From: Marinobacter pelagius
GTDB taxonomy: Bacteria > Pseudomonadota > Gammaproteobacteria > Pseudomonadales > Oleiphilaceae
Length of the DNA stretch: 64,000 nucleotides
Assembly (NCBI RefSeq): GCF_003315345.1
Contig: NZ_QNRO01000010.1
Coordinates: forward strand, 1-64,000
Direction: 5' to 3'
Numbering within the stretch: position 1 is the first letter of the stretch; every line of letters starts with the position of its first letter. Shown here piece after piece: positions 17,756 to 26,909 of this stretch. The position numbers were made by a program, and so were the translations under genes. A model generated the notes under the pieces. That model was not told the origin of the DNA and ran no database searches. It worked only from the letters and a program-made list of their open reading frames with translations.

Positions 17756-18469
17756 ATGGGGGAAGGTTATACCAGGCACGTCGGGGCCACCGGAGGGTAT
17801 CTGGTGGCCCGTTCGTTTCAGAACCGGTTCAGGGAGGAATGGTTTGACCCCCGGTTCTGGGGTGACAACGCGGTGCCCGTCACCAAAGGTGGTCGGGGCT
17901 CGGCGTGGTTCATTCGCTCGAAGTCGGGGGGGCTGGTACTCAGGCATTTCTGTCGGGGTGGCGTGCCGGGGCGGTTCATTCGCCGGGAATACGTCTATAC
18001 CCGCGCCGATGCGGTCAGGTCTTTTGTCGAATTCCGGCTATTGCACAAACTCTTCCGCAAAGGGCTTCCGGTACCCGAGCCCGTAGCTGCTGGATACAGC
18101 CGTCGCGGCCAGCTTTTTTATCACGCATCCATCATCATCCGTCGTATTCCCGGAGCCCGCCCGCTTGCCGAGTTTGCCAGTGCGTCCTGTGTTTCCTCGT
18201 GGCGTGATGCAGGAGCGTGTGTTCGGCGTTTTCATGATGCCGGTGTGTTTCACGCCGACCTCAACTGCATGAATATCCTGGTGGCTGATAACGTGTACCT
18301 GATCGATTTTGATCGGGGGCGCCTGATGCCTGCCGGTAAAGGTGATGACTGGAAGACGTCCAACATCAGTCGCCTGGAGCGATCCGTCAACAAGACCCTG
18401 GCGGACCTGGATGCACCGTTGCGGGAGCAGTTGTGGCAGGCATTTCTCGATGGCTATGGCAGAAGCTGA
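17756..18469 (+). CDS. kdkA: 3-deoxy-D-manno-octulosonic acid (Kdo) kinase
   Basis: The kinase phosphorylates the Kdo residue of the LPS inner core at the cytoplasmic face of the inner membrane. The 237-residue protein is a protein-kinase-like fold of the KdkA/WaaP group. It has the catalytic loop HADLNCMNILV (HAD at 166-168) and the metal-binding DFD (184-186, LIDFDRGR). It lacks a signal or transmembrane segment. The start is an ATG 8 bp after the ilvE stop, and the gene ends directly against the convergent acyltransferase gene with no spacer. WaaP-like heptose kinase is the alternative, but size and motifs fit KdkA better. Confidence 0.85.
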   Translation: MGEGYTRHVGATGGYLVARSFQNRFREEWFDPRFWGDNAVPVTKGGRGSAWFIRSKSGGLVLRHFCRGGVPGRFIRREYVYTRADAVRSFVEFRLLHKLFRKGLPVPEPVAAGYSRRGQLFYHASIIIRRIPGARPLAEFASASCVSSWRDAGACVRRFHDAGVFHADLNCMNILVADNVYLIDFDRGRLMPAGKGDDWKTSNISRLERSVNKTLADLDAPLREQLWQAFLDGYGRS

Positions 18470-19360
18470 TCAATAGACCGGCTTTTCTCCGGGCGCAGTG
18501 CGGCGGAAACGCTTGTACTCCCATTGATACTGGGCCGGCACGTCAGCGATGCACTTCTCTACTGACCGGTTGAGGGCAGTGAGGGATTCAGTCATGTCCT
18601 TCGAGGCCATTCCCGGCTCGGCATCTCGGATCACAATCTTGAAGCCCCGGGCGTCCGGCAGTCTCTGGGCATAGGTGACCAGTGGCCGCGCTCCGGTCTT
18701 GTGAACCAGCTTGGAAGCCAGGGTCATGGTGATGGTCGGGATGCCGAAAAACGGAGCAAACTCTCCGCCTTCCCGGCGAGGTGTCTGGTCCGGCAGGATT
18801 CCTACGACACCGCCCTCGCGAAGGATGCTGAACAGGCGCATGATGCCTCGTCTATCTGTTGCCACCAGCTCAGAACCACTGCGACTTCGGACCGCTTTCA
18901 TGTACTCTTCGAAGCCGGGCTGGTTCGGTGGGCTGTATAGGGCGGCCATCTTGTAGCGGGATGCAAAGAACAGCCCGGCCAGCTCCCAATTACCAAGGTG
19001 GGGAGCCAGTAACAGCAATCCTTGCTGACCGGCTTTGTACTTCTCCAGCAGTTCTTCACCCTCAATCTCACGGATCAGGCCGAGGCAGCGTTCTACCGGC
19101 CATTCCCACATCAGCGGGATTTCCAGGGCAGTCGCACCGGTTTCCTGAAGGCTTTTGCGCCCAAGGGTTTCTATCTCCTGTTTATTCAGATCCGGGTAGC
19201 ACGCACGAAGGTTCTTGCGGGTGGTCTCAACTGAACGCCCGCCAAGCTTCCAGGCTACTCCCCCCAGCATGCGGCCGAGGCGCTGGGCATTGCGAAGGCC
19301 TAGAAGGGATAAAAGGCGGAAAGCCAGTTTGATGAGTGTGCCGGACACAGAAAAAACCAT
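18470..19360 (-). CDS. Lipid A biosynthesis acyltransferase, LpxL/HtrB family (copy 1)
   Basis: It probably transfers a secondary acyl chain onto lipid A at the inner membrane. The protein has an N-terminal membrane anchor (LIKLAFRLLSLLGLR, about 9-23), the HX4E active-site motif HLGNWE (121-126), and the downstream family segments GGVVGILPDQTPRREGG and FFGIPTITMTLASKL. The start is uncertain. I give the ATG at 19360, which begins where family homology begins; an ATG at 19396 is possible, and a longer frame to 19669 has no family character. A second LpxL-type gene lies at 34413. Confidence 0.85.
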   Translation of the reverse strand: MVFSVSGTLIKLAFRLLSLLGLRNAQRLGRMLGGVAWKLGGRSVETTRKNLRACYPDLNKQEIETLGRKSLQETGATALEIPLMWEWPVERCLGLIREIEGEELLEKYKAGQQGLLLLAPHLGNWELAGLFFASRYKMAALYSPPNQPGFEEYMKAVRSRSGSELVATDRRGIMRLFSILREGGVVGILPDQTPRREGGEFAPFFGIPTITMTLASKLVHKTGARPLVTYAQRLPDARGFKIVIRDAEPGMASKDMTESLTALNRSVEKCIADVPAQYQWEYKRFRRTAPGEKPVY

Positions 19361-19510
19361 CCAATCAGGAGGAAAACAGGGGCGAAAAAGTATCATTGTC
19401 GCCAAACGTACACAAGCTGATTGACGGTTTGTAACAGCTTGCCTGTCTGCTTTTAAGGGGTGCCGTGGTAGAATTCGCGGGCTTTTGATTATGCTGCCCG
19501 GGCGACGACT

Positions 19511-20410
19511 ATGTGGAATCTGATACAACTGGCTTTTTTCCGGTTCGCCGCGGGCGGCTGGATACCTCCCGCCTGGTTCGAGCCTGACCTGCCGCCAGAA
19601 GGTGAAAGGACGGCCAGAACCGGCCACCTGCAGTTGGAGGTGGTCAGCCACTGCTGGAACTACTCCCATTTCCTGGTTTACCAGTTGAGCTCCCTGGTGC
19701 TGTTCCCGCCAAAGAAGCTCGACGTCACCATGACCGTTTTCTACAGCCCTGAGGACACCAGAACTGAAGAATTACTGGCTTTCTTCGGGAAGCAAGAGGT
19801 TCCTGGTGTCACCTGGAACTGGCAGCCGGTTCCCAAGCAGGAGTTGTTCCGCCGTGGTATCGGTCGTAACCGGGCTGCACTGGCTACAAAAGCCGACTGG
19901 GTCTGGTTCACCGACTGCGATCTGATGTTCCGGGAAGACTGTCTCGACTCCCTTGCCGAGGTGCTGCAGGGGCGGCGTGATGCACTGCTGTTTCCGGAAG
20001 AGGAGCGCACCACCGACCTGCTGGCGGAGGATAACCCCATGCTTGAGGCCGGCTCCGGAGGTCCGCAGGTACTGGATATCGACACCTCGTCGTTTACCAC
20101 CCGCACAATTACCAAGGCTACCGGCCCCTTGCAGATTGCCCATGGCGATGTCTGCCGGGCTGTCGGTTACTGCCGGAATATTGGTCTGTACCAGCAGCCG
20201 GTGGAAAGTTTTGCCAAGTGCCACGAGGACCGGGCGTTTCGTTGGTTGCTTCGCAGCCAGGGTAAGCCGATCCAGGTGCCTGGTGTTTACCGGATTCGTC
20301 ATATTGCAAAAGGTCGTTATACCGGCAGTGAGACGCGGAGTCGCTTGAGGACATGGTTGCGGGTTTGGCAGTCGCGGTGGCGGGATTGGCGGCAGGGGAG
20401 GGTGTCATGA
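19511..20410 (+). CDS. Putative glycosyltransferase, GT-A fold
   Basis: The 299-residue protein has a GT2-like nucleotide-sugar region and a metal-binding DCD motif (FTDCDLMF, 135-137) preceded by RNRAALATKADWVW, a common GT-A arrangement. It lacks membrane segments. The donor and acceptor cannot be read from sequence. It is the first gene of a plus-strand run of six LPS genes, is divergent from the LpxL-type gene, and overlaps the next start by ATGA. Confidence 0.75.
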   Translation: MWNLIQLAFFRFAAGGWIPPAWFEPDLPPEGERTARTGHLQLEVVSHCWNYSHFLVYQLSSLVLFPPKKLDVTMTVFYSPEDTRTEELLAFFGKQEVPGVTWNWQPVPKQELFRRGIGRNRAALATKADWVWFTDCDLMFREDCLDSLAEVLQGRRDALLFPEEERTTDLLAEDNPMLEAGSGGPQVLDIDTSSFTTRTITKATGPLQIAHGDVCRAVGYCRNIGLYQQPVESFAKCHEDRAFRWLLRSQGKPIQVPGVYRIRHIAKGRYTGSETRSRLRTWLRVWQSRWRDWRQGRVS

Positions 20411-21360
20411 AATCCGATCCTCGTTTAGTGCTGATCACTCCAACCTGGAAAGGTGATCTCGATCATTTTCGTGTAATGCGGTGTTCCTTGGAGCACTCGG
20501 GTTTGGCTGAGCTAGATCATTACGTGATTGTTCAGAATGAAGATCTCTCTCTGTTCGAGGAGTTTCGCGGCCGTACTGGGCTGAGGCTGCTCTCGACGAA
20601 AGATGTGTTGCCTGAATCGGTAGAGTGTCGACGCGTGCGCGCAAGGATGCTTTCAGAGCATTTTGGTCGTAACTTCACCCGGATTTGTGGCAGCTTAAGG
20701 CGGATGGTCGGCTGGCCCCTTTGGCCATCCTACACCGGATGGCATACTCAGCAGATTTGCAAGCTAAAGCTTGCCAGCGAGCTGGGTTGTGATAAATCGG
20801 TCATACTGGACTCGGATGTTGTGGTTACCCCATCTGCGACGGCGCAGGACTTTCTTGGTTCTTCCCGAATCCTATGTTTTACAGAGTGGCGCAAGCGTGC
20901 GGATCTGAGGGGGAAAGTACGAAATTGGGTCCTGGAATCCGAGCGCCTGGTTGATGCAGACCACGAGGTTGATCCAGTCAATACCTATTTTGATACACCG
21001 TTCGTCTTTGATCGACGAGTGTTGTCTGCGGCACTCGCTGATCTGGAATCAAAAAGCGGTACGACATGGTGGTCTGCTTTGTTTAGCCGGCCTCCGCGCA
21101 GGTGGTCAGAATTTGGCTTTTATAAAGCGTATCTGACATACAAAGTCCCTCGGGATAGCGTTGATTGGTTGGTCCCCTCATTTTCACGTTATATATACGA
21201 TACCAGTGATCCGAAACGCGTTACCGAAACAGTGCGTAAGATGATTGTCGATCCCGATATCCACTATGTCACTATCCATTCCCAGGCTAGTGGTCGGGAA
21301 AGCTGGGATCCGAAGGTCTATCTGGCGCCTCTGTTATCGCTTTTGATGGAGGAGCACTGA
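20407..21360 (+). CDS. DUF6492-type putative glycosyltransferase
   Basis: The 317-residue protein begins MKSDPRLVLITPTWKGDLDHF and has a DSD motif at 135-137 (VILDSDVVV), both consistent with a GT-A nucleotide-sugar transferase of the DUF6492 type. I chose the ATG at 20407, which overlaps the upstream stop in ATGA; a longer frame from 20353 lies inside the previous gene. From here the DNA is visibly more AT-rich than the flanking housekeeping genes. The substrate is unknown. Confidence 0.7.
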   Translation: MKSDPRLVLITPTWKGDLDHFRVMRCSLEHSGLAELDHYVIVQNEDLSLFEEFRGRTGLRLLSTKDVLPESVECRRVRARMLSEHFGRNFTRICGSLRRMVGWPLWPSYTGWHTQQICKLKLASELGCDKSVILDSDVVVTPSATAQDFLGSSRILCFTEWRKRADLRGKVRNWVLESERLVDADHEVDPVNTYFDTPFVFDRRVLSAALADLESKSGTTWWSALFSRPPRRWSEFGFYKAYLTYKVPRDSVDWLVPSFSRYIYDTSDPKRVTETVRKMIVDPDIHYVTIHSQASGRESWDPKVYLAPLLSLLMEEH

Positions 21361-21363
21361 GTT

Positions 21364-22650
21364 TTGGATATATCCGGTAATTTCTCGATGCAGAGAGTGT
21401 CCGCTATTACCAGGATTAGACCGGTGAACCTTCAACAGGTCCTGTTTGCCGTCTGGTTGCTTCTGGGAGTAGTTACGACCGAAGACGTCTACCGCACTTT
21501 TTTTCATGTACTGATCTATCCCCTGACCATCTATCTCCTCATTCGGGTAGATGAAGGTTTGGTCTGGAGAGACCCATTTATCAGGTTGTTTCTTCTGTTC
21601 TGCGGGTATATGTCACTAACGACATGGATGGTTGGGAGCGGCCCTTATGAGGAAGACCTTCAGGCCTTCCGGTGGGGCCTCGAGGCAGCGCTTGGCATGC
21701 TGGCATATTTCTTCTGGGCGTTTTACGCCAGCCGTAGCGAACAGCTTTGGGGGCGGTGTTTTCTTGTGCTGGTGCTAACCGGCACAATTGCCGGGCTGGT
21801 ATCATCATTGCCAGGAGTGCTTCAGGGTGGTCGGCTTGGAGGGCTCGGGGTAATGACTCACCCGATACAGGGGGCATCAGTCGCAATAATTTTCCTCGCT
21901 ACAGGGTTGTTTCTGACTTTCCGTGAACGGGGCAAGGAAAGCCTGGCCGACATCCTGCTTGCAGTTTTTTCTATCCTGTCCGTTTGTATTTTCGTGATCA
22001 TGACCAAGAGTCGTGCGCCTATCGCGTCCTTGGCGATCTATCTTTCAATCTTCGCTGTTATCCTCGGCATTCAGTATCGCCGGCCAACACTCATTGTGGT
22101 TTATGGTTTGGTTATAGGGGGGATCTTGTTGCTGACTGACTGGGCCATTGGATTGGACGTCCTGTACAAGCAGCTACTTTCCCGGGGAGCGTCCTATCGT
22201 TTTGATATTTGGACTACCTATCTGACGTATCCGCCTGAGACTCTTTTGCTGGGCAATGGTGCGGGCGTGGATTTCAGGCTCACCGACGCATACCGGCTTT
22301 ATTTTCAGCCAATGGGGCTCGATATTGCTCATCCCCATAATATCTGGCTGGGTGCCTTTTCCGAAACGGGTCTGATAGGGGTTCTCATGCAGGCGGGACT
22401 TGTTTGTCTGCCAGTCATTTCTGTTCTCCGAAGCAGGCTGAACTTGTCAGTCAAATTTCATCTGCTGGCTCTTGTCGGGCTTTTTCTGTTTTTGACTTTT
22501 TCGGACGAGTATACGCTCTTGCGGTCTGTCCATCCCATTTGGTTCTTTGGTTGGATCCCCCTGATTTTTGTCTGGGTACAGGCTCGGTATTGCGATCGCA
22601 GAGCTACTGACAACGCTTGGCGGAATGGATATCGGGGTAAGTCGTCATAA
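21364..22650 (+). CDS. O-antigen ligase / polymerase-like membrane protein (Wzy_C family)
   Basis: The 428-residue protein has about ten to twelve hydrophobic helices. Its periplasmic loop carries HPHNIWLGAFSETGLIG (about 325-341), the hallmark of WaaL/Wzy_C proteins that join or polymerise O-antigen on lipid carriers. A TTG start at 21364 is preferred because GGAGGAG lies 9 bp upstream, inside the previous gene; the ATG at 21388 has no good ribosome site. The stop overlaps the next gene's ATG (TAATG). Ligase and polymerase cannot be told apart from sequence alone. Confidence 0.85.
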   Translation: MDISGNFSMQRVSAITRIRPVNLQQVLFAVWLLLGVVTTEDVYRTFFHVLIYPLTIYLLIRVDEGLVWRDPFIRLFLLFCGYMSLTTWMVGSGPYEEDLQAFRWGLEAALGMLAYFFWAFYASRSEQLWGRCFLVLVLTGTIAGLVSSLPGVLQGGRLGGLGVMTHPIQGASVAIIFLATGLFLTFRERGKESLADILLAVFSILSVCIFVIMTKSRAPIASLAIYLSIFAVILGIQYRRPTLIVVYGLVIGGILLLTDWAIGLDVLYKQLLSRGASYRFDIWTTYLTYPPETLLLGNGAGVDFRLTDAYRLYFQPMGLDIAHPHNIWLGAFSETGLIGVLMQAGLVCLPVISVLRSRLNLSVKFHLLALVGLFLFLTFSDEYTLLRSVHPIWFFGWIPLIFVWVQARYCDRRATDNAWRNGYRGKSS

Positions 22651-23558
22651 TGAAGATTCTGACGGTCTGCATATTCTCTTTTAATCGAGGCAAATATCTT
22701 CGTAATTGCGTGGACTCAATCCGTCGCTGTATTCCGGATGCCGACATTGTAATTTTTGATGACAACAGTTCCGATCCCGAAACCTGTGCCTATCTCCAAA
22801 AAGTATCCGCCAGTTATCAGGTAATCAGGCCGGAGAAGCAGGGCACTATCAAGCATGGTGGCCTTTACCATAACATGGATTCGGCATTGCGAAGATTTCA
22901 TAATAGGCGCTTGGTGTGTTTTCTTCAGGATGATACTCAGGTCGTAAGGCCTGTAACATTCGAAGAACTGAGCGCTCTCGATCAGATATTTGAAAAGACA
23001 GATGGGCTTGGATTCATTCACCCTTGCTTTGTCCGGGGGATAGATCTGACAAAAAGACCTGTCACTCCATTGCCGGGCCCGGCACCGGAGCTATTTTTTC
23101 GGAAAGATACCGGACAAAGCGCGGGTATCCATTACTCCGATCTTGTTGTTTTTCGACCAGGCAGACTCATTAATGCCGGCTGGGAATTCAAACAATCCGA
23201 GCCCTCAAATGACCAGCAAGCGAAACGGTTGTTCGGTATGATGGCCTATATGTGGCTGCCTTTCGCTATGTGGTTACCCGAGGTTCCGGCCTATCGAGGG
23301 AAAAACAAAACACTGGGCCTAAAGTTGGCGGAGCGGAAGAAAGGTGTCGGCTTTTATCCGTTTCAGCTTTGGTCAGATAGTCAGGTAGCAGAATTGAAAG
23401 CCCGGTCTGGTAACAAACTTCCGGTGGCTGAAGACTTTCTTATCTGTATGCCAAAGAATCCACCGAGGCCATGGACTTATAATCCACTAACCGGGTTGCG
23501 CTTTTTCAAGCAGCTCAACAATTTTGAAGTTGCCTTGAGGCGTTGGTTCAAACGTTAA
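22650..23558 (+). CDS. Glycosyltransferase family 2-like protein (copy A)
   Basis: The 302-residue protein starts with a GT2 nucleotide-binding strand (TVCIFSFNRGKYLRNCVDSI), then VIFDDNSSDPE and a second acidic motif LQDDTQ (about 91-96). The C-terminal half has PFAMWLPEVPAYRGKNKT and PVAEDFL. The same motifs recur in the same order in the protein encoded on the opposite strand at 25126-26040, so the two are clear paralogues. No transmembrane segment is seen. It is translationally coupled to the O-antigen ligase-like gene. Confidence 0.8.
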   Translation: MKILTVCIFSFNRGKYLRNCVDSIRRCIPDADIVIFDDNSSDPETCAYLQKVSASYQVIRPEKQGTIKHGGLYHNMDSALRRFHNRRLVCFLQDDTQVVRPVTFEELSALDQIFEKTDGLGFIHPCFVRGIDLTKRPVTPLPGPAPELFFRKDTGQSAGIHYSDLVVFRPGRLINAGWEFKQSEPSNDQQAKRLFGMMAYMWLPFAMWLPEVPAYRGKNKTLGLKLAERKKGVGFYPFQLWSDSQVAELKARSGNKLPVAEDFLICMPKNPPRPWTYNPLTGLRFFKQLNNFEVALRRWFKR

Positions 23559-23597
23559 CCCTGATCCGCTGCCTGCTCTACTTTTAGGAACTATTAA

Positions 23598-24356
23598 ATG
23601 GGTGCTCAGCCTGAAATTGTTGTTATCAGTCTTCTCAGAGCGGTTGATCGCCGGGAGGCCATCAAAAGGCAGTTTTCCGGTATGGGGATGGACTTCCGCT
23701 TTTTTGATGCGGTCGACGGCAAGCAAGGTCACGAGCTGTTTTCCAGATTTGATGCCCGGAAGGCGAAGCGCATTGGCGAAATTCCCCTTACCGCAGGGCA
23801 TATGGGCTGTTATGCCAGCCATTACCTGGTATGGAAACAGTGTTACGAGTCCGGAAAGCCAATGATTGTCCTGGAGGACGATGCACAGATCTTTGAGCAA
23901 CCGTTCCTGCGTTTTTTGGGTGTATCCTCAGTGTTTCCCGAGCATATCGAATGTGTAAGGCTTTTCGAGAGCAAGTCCAGAAACAGGGAAAGATTACCTG
24001 TGTTCGAACATAATGGAGTAACTGTTTCCAAATTTTTGAGAGGTCACAAGAGCGCCACCGGCTATTTTCTCAGGCCCTCCGCCGCAAAAAAATTCCTCGA
24101 TTACGCAAAGACCTGGGCGGAGCCCGTTGATATCGAGATGGACCAGTTCTGGGATAACGGCGTGGAATGTTATGGCGTTGAAGAGCCGTGTGTTACCAAT
24201 AACCCTGAATTTGAGTCGGCAATTGACACAGGTTTCAACACTGCTGAACTGAGGCGGGGTCTTATGCGCCTGCGCTGGCGCTGGTACTTGATTAAGGGAA
24301 AGATCAGACGAGAAATTCATAATTTCAGGTTCAGACAACGATTAAACGCAAACTAG
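23598..24356 (+). CDS. Glycosyltransferase family 25 (LPS core type)
   Basis: The 252-residue protein has the GT25 pattern: ISLLRAVDRREAIKRQF near the start, FFDAVDG (about 35-41), LTAGHMGCYASHYLVWK (65-80) and the metal motif LEDDAQ (92-97). Family members such as LgtB and LpsA add galactose or glucose to the LPS outer core. The specific sugar is not readable. It lies 39 bp after the preceding transferase, in AT-richer DNA. Confidence 0.88.
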   Translation: MGAQPEIVVISLLRAVDRREAIKRQFSGMGMDFRFFDAVDGKQGHELFSRFDARKAKRIGEIPLTAGHMGCYASHYLVWKQCYESGKPMIVLEDDAQIFEQPFLRFLGVSSVFPEHIECVRLFESKSRNRERLPVFEHNGVTVSKFLRGHKSATGYFLRPSAAKKFLDYAKTWAEPVDIEMDQFWDNGVECYGVEEPCVTNNPEFESAIDTGFNTAELRRGLMRLRWRWYLIKGKIRREIHNFRFRQRLNAN

Positions 24357-24400
24357 TTGTCAAAGGTAAGCTCACTGTTTTTATCGCAAGGAAGGTCAGA

Positions 24401-25129
24401 TTGCCTCGCATTCCGAAAGTTTTCCATTTTATATGGGTGGGTGATGAGCGTCGCCGGCCTGACGCTTGTTTTGAAACTTGGAAATTATTGAATCCGGAGT
24501 TCGCGCTGAGAGTCTGGGGTAACCGTGAATATAATGAATACCCTTGGAAAACCAAGCGTCATATGGAAGCAATGTGGAGAACGGGGCAGCTTTTTGGCGT
24601 AGCCGACCTGATGCGTTGGGAGATACTCTTCAACGAAGGCGGATTTGCTCTCGATGCCGACTCCATTGCTCTTTCTCCGTTACCGGACTGGTTGTTTGAT
24701 TGTACGGCATTTGCGTGCTGGGAGAATGAACTCATATCCCCGGGCCTGATAGCCAATGGTTATTTTGCCTGTTATCCCGGAGACCCGCTGGTTGGGCGTT
24801 TGTTGGATAAATTTGTTGCTGCCCGGCACTTGGCGACCCGCTTTATCTGGTACAAGCTGAAGCATAAGCCGGTGGCCGCGTGGAAAACCGTTGGCCCCAG
24901 GGTTGTAACAGAGACTGTACGAGAGATGCGTTATAGCGATCTCTCGGTTCTTCCCAGCCATTTCTTTTGCCCAAGGCACTTGAGTGGACAAACCTATCGG
25001 GGGGCGGGGCCGGTATTCTGCGATCAGTTGTTTGCCAGTAGCAGACCGAACGGATACCAGCAACTTCAGTTAGAGGAAGCTTCTGCCGAATCGCTGATTA
25101 CCATGGCCCGGGAGCGTTTGGGTCGCTAG
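24401..25129 (+). CDS. Glycosyltransferase family 32-type (DXD sugar-binding) protein
   Basis: The 242-residue protein begins MPRIPKVFHFIWVGDERRRP and has the GT32/OCH1-like core GVADLMRWEILFNEGGFALDADS (66-88), whose DAD binds metal and nucleotide sugar. The start is a TTG at 24401 with AGGAAGG immediately upstream; no closer ATG exists. It is the last plus-strand gene of the run and overlaps the 3' end of the convergent gene by 4 bp. The sugar is unknown. Confidence 0.85.
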   Translation: MPRIPKVFHFIWVGDERRRPDACFETWKLLNPEFALRVWGNREYNEYPWKTKRHMEAMWRTGQLFGVADLMRWEILFNEGGFALDADSIALSPLPDWLFDCTAFACWENELISPGLIANGYFACYPGDPLVGRLLDKFVAARHLATRFIWYKLKHKPVAAWKTVGPRVVTETVREMRYSDLSVLPSHFFCPRHLSGQTYRGAGPVFCDQLFASSRPNGYQQLQLEEASAESLITMARERLGR

Positions 25130-26040
25130 CCGGATTTGTTTAAAACCCGGTTAATGAAAGCTTCTAGCTTTGCCAGCTTTCGCAGCAATCGATATCGCCT
25201 AAGCGGGTCATAAATCCACGGGCTTTTCAGACCTTTGACTTTGACGGTAAGAAAATCTTCAGCAATTGGAACCTGATTTTTTGGCCTGTTTCTCAGCCTC
25301 TGAACGGAACCCTCGTCCATGATTTCAAAAGGATAGAACCCCGCCTTGTTGACGATTTCAGCGAGCCGGAAGGTGAAGGTCTTTTTCTTGTTCCGGTAAG
25401 CTGGTGGATTGGGAAGCCACATGGCAAAGGGTGCAAAAAGGTAGCCCATTTCCAGAAATTGCTGCTTTGCCTGCTGCTCGTTTTCAAATTCGCCGGGAAC
25501 AAACTGCCAGTTAACAGAGCGTAGGCGGTCGCTTCGGGTCACAGAAATATCGGAGTAAAAAACACCGGCAACCTGTTTTTTGCTTCGGTGCTCGCATACA
25601 TAAACGCCACGATCCTCCCTGTAGATAAAGCGATCGAGAGTACGCCGGCGGGTGATTCGTTTTTGAAAGACCGGGGCCAGGAACCCTGCAGTCGGAAACC
25701 GTTCAAACTGGTTCTTGAGGAATTCCAGGTCCTGATTGTCGATGCGCCGAACGAGCTGAGTATCGTCCTGAAGAAAGCATATCAGCGTGTCCTCTTCTAG
25801 AGAGTCAATGGCACGCTGCATGTTGGTATAGAGAGCCCCGTGCTGGTCCCCGGAACCCTTGTCATCACGCCTTCTCACCTCGTGCCGTGCTTCAATGCCC
25901 CCGAGAATCTGCAGGGTTTCCGGGTCGTCGCTGGAATCGTCATAAACAATCACCCGGTGACCGGGAGCACAGGCTTCGATGGACTCAATACAGTTCTTCA
26001 GATGGGGCCCACGGTTGTAGGAAAACACAAAGAAAATCAA
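25126..26040 (-). CDS. Glycosyltransferase family 2-like protein (copy B, paralogue of 22650-23558)
   Basis: The 304 residues align by eye with the protein at 22650: FFVFSYNRGPHLKNCIESI, VIVYDDSSDDPE, CFLQDDTQ, PFAMWLPNPPAYRNKKKT, FYPFE and PIAEDFL occur in the same order and spacing. It starts at a TTG (26040), with AGGAG upstream, and overlaps the stop of the preceding gene (TTGA). The two paralogues lie in opposite orientation in the same locus, which suggests duplication and specialisation on related acceptors. The substrate is unknown. Confidence 0.8.
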   Translation of the reverse strand: MIFFVFSYNRGPHLKNCIESIEACAPGHRVIVYDDSSDDPETLQILGGIEARHEVRRRDDKGSGDQHGALYTNMQRAIDSLEEDTLICFLQDDTQLVRRIDNQDLEFLKNQFERFPTAGFLAPVFQKRITRRRTLDRFIYREDRGVYVCEHRSKKQVAGVFYSDISVTRSDRLRSVNWQFVPGEFENEQQAKQQFLEMGYLFAPFAMWLPNPPAYRNKKKTFTFRLAEIVNKAGFYPFEIMDEGSVQRLRNRPKNQVPIAEDFLTVKVKGLKSPWIYDPLRRYRLLRKLAKLEAFINRVLNKSG

Positions 26041-26879
26041 TTGAGGGCTCCTGGGACCTGGGACTGTAGATGCTGCTCGATTCCATGCTCTGTGCGGATA
26101 ATACCTTCCTTGTCGACGTTTATTCGATGCTGCTTATTGGCTTCGACAATGTTAGGTTCAACATATCCGCGAGCATGATCAAGATGAATTACAATGGCAT
26201 TATATCGGACGTGCTTGGGCTTGATGCCCAAATTGACAAGCCTCACACCAAACTCCCTGTCTTCGCCTCCATAAGCCATGGTTTCATCAAATCCGTTTAC
26301 TGCCAGAACATCTTTTTTCCAGACAGACCCGTTGGACCCTTTGAAGCGGCAACGTGTCGGAGTCAACGCATTGAACAGTCGGGCCTGCCAGTGGTTGGCT
26401 GTCAGTTTGCTGTTTTTGTAGGTGGATTTCAGGCCGTGGGCTTTCAGCCAGGGCAGCTCAAAACAGCGGCCGGAAATAATGTCGTCGTGGGCTATGGCCT
26501 TGCTCGTGGCCATGGGAAGCTTGTGGTATCCCCCGGAAAGGTAACGCCCGGGCTCGGCTTCAGAGGCGTGCACTTCAAGAAAGTCACGTCTCGGAATGCA
26601 GTCGCCATCAGTGAACACCAGATACTCGGATTCAGATTTAAGAACAGCCAAATTAAGAATGCGGCATTTTCGAAAGCCGTCGTCTTCCTGCCACACATGC
26701 TTTATAGGCAGACCCGTTGCCTCCCGCATACGATTAATGCACTGGCGTGTTTCGCCGGTTGATCCGTCATCGGCAATGATCAGTTCGAAATCCTTGTGGG
26801 TCTGCACACTGTAGCCCCAGAGTACTTTTTCCAGCCACTCGGGCGAGTTGTAGGTGCTGATAATGACGGAAAGCTTCAT
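26037..26879 (-). CDS. Glycosyltransferase family 2
   Basis: The 280-residue GT-A enzyme shows SVIISTYNSPEWLEKVLWGY (4-23), ADDGSTGET, and the DGD metal motif (FTDGDCIPRRDF, 91-93). A second domain has FKGSNGSVWKKDVLAVNGFDE and AYGGEDREFGVRL, typical of the galactosyl- or chondroitin-type GT2 branch. It has no transmembrane segments. It is the upstream partner of copy B, with a 4-bp overlap. The donor is not assigned. Confidence 0.87.
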   Translation of the reverse strand: MKLSVIISTYNSPEWLEKVLWGYSVQTHKDFELIIADDGSTGETRQCINRMREATGLPIKHVWQEDDGFRKCRILNLAVLKSESEYLVFTDGDCIPRRDFLEVHASEAEPGRYLSGGYHKLPMATSKAIAHDDIISGRCFELPWLKAHGLKSTYKNSKLTANHWQARLFNALTPTRCRFKGSNGSVWKKDVLAVNGFDETMAYGGEDREFGVRLVNLGIKPKHVRYNAIVIHLDHARGYVEPNIVEANKQHRINVDKEGIIRTEHGIEQHLQSQVPGALN

Positions 26880-26909
26880 AAATTCAGGCCTGATCGTGTA
26901 GGACGCTAA

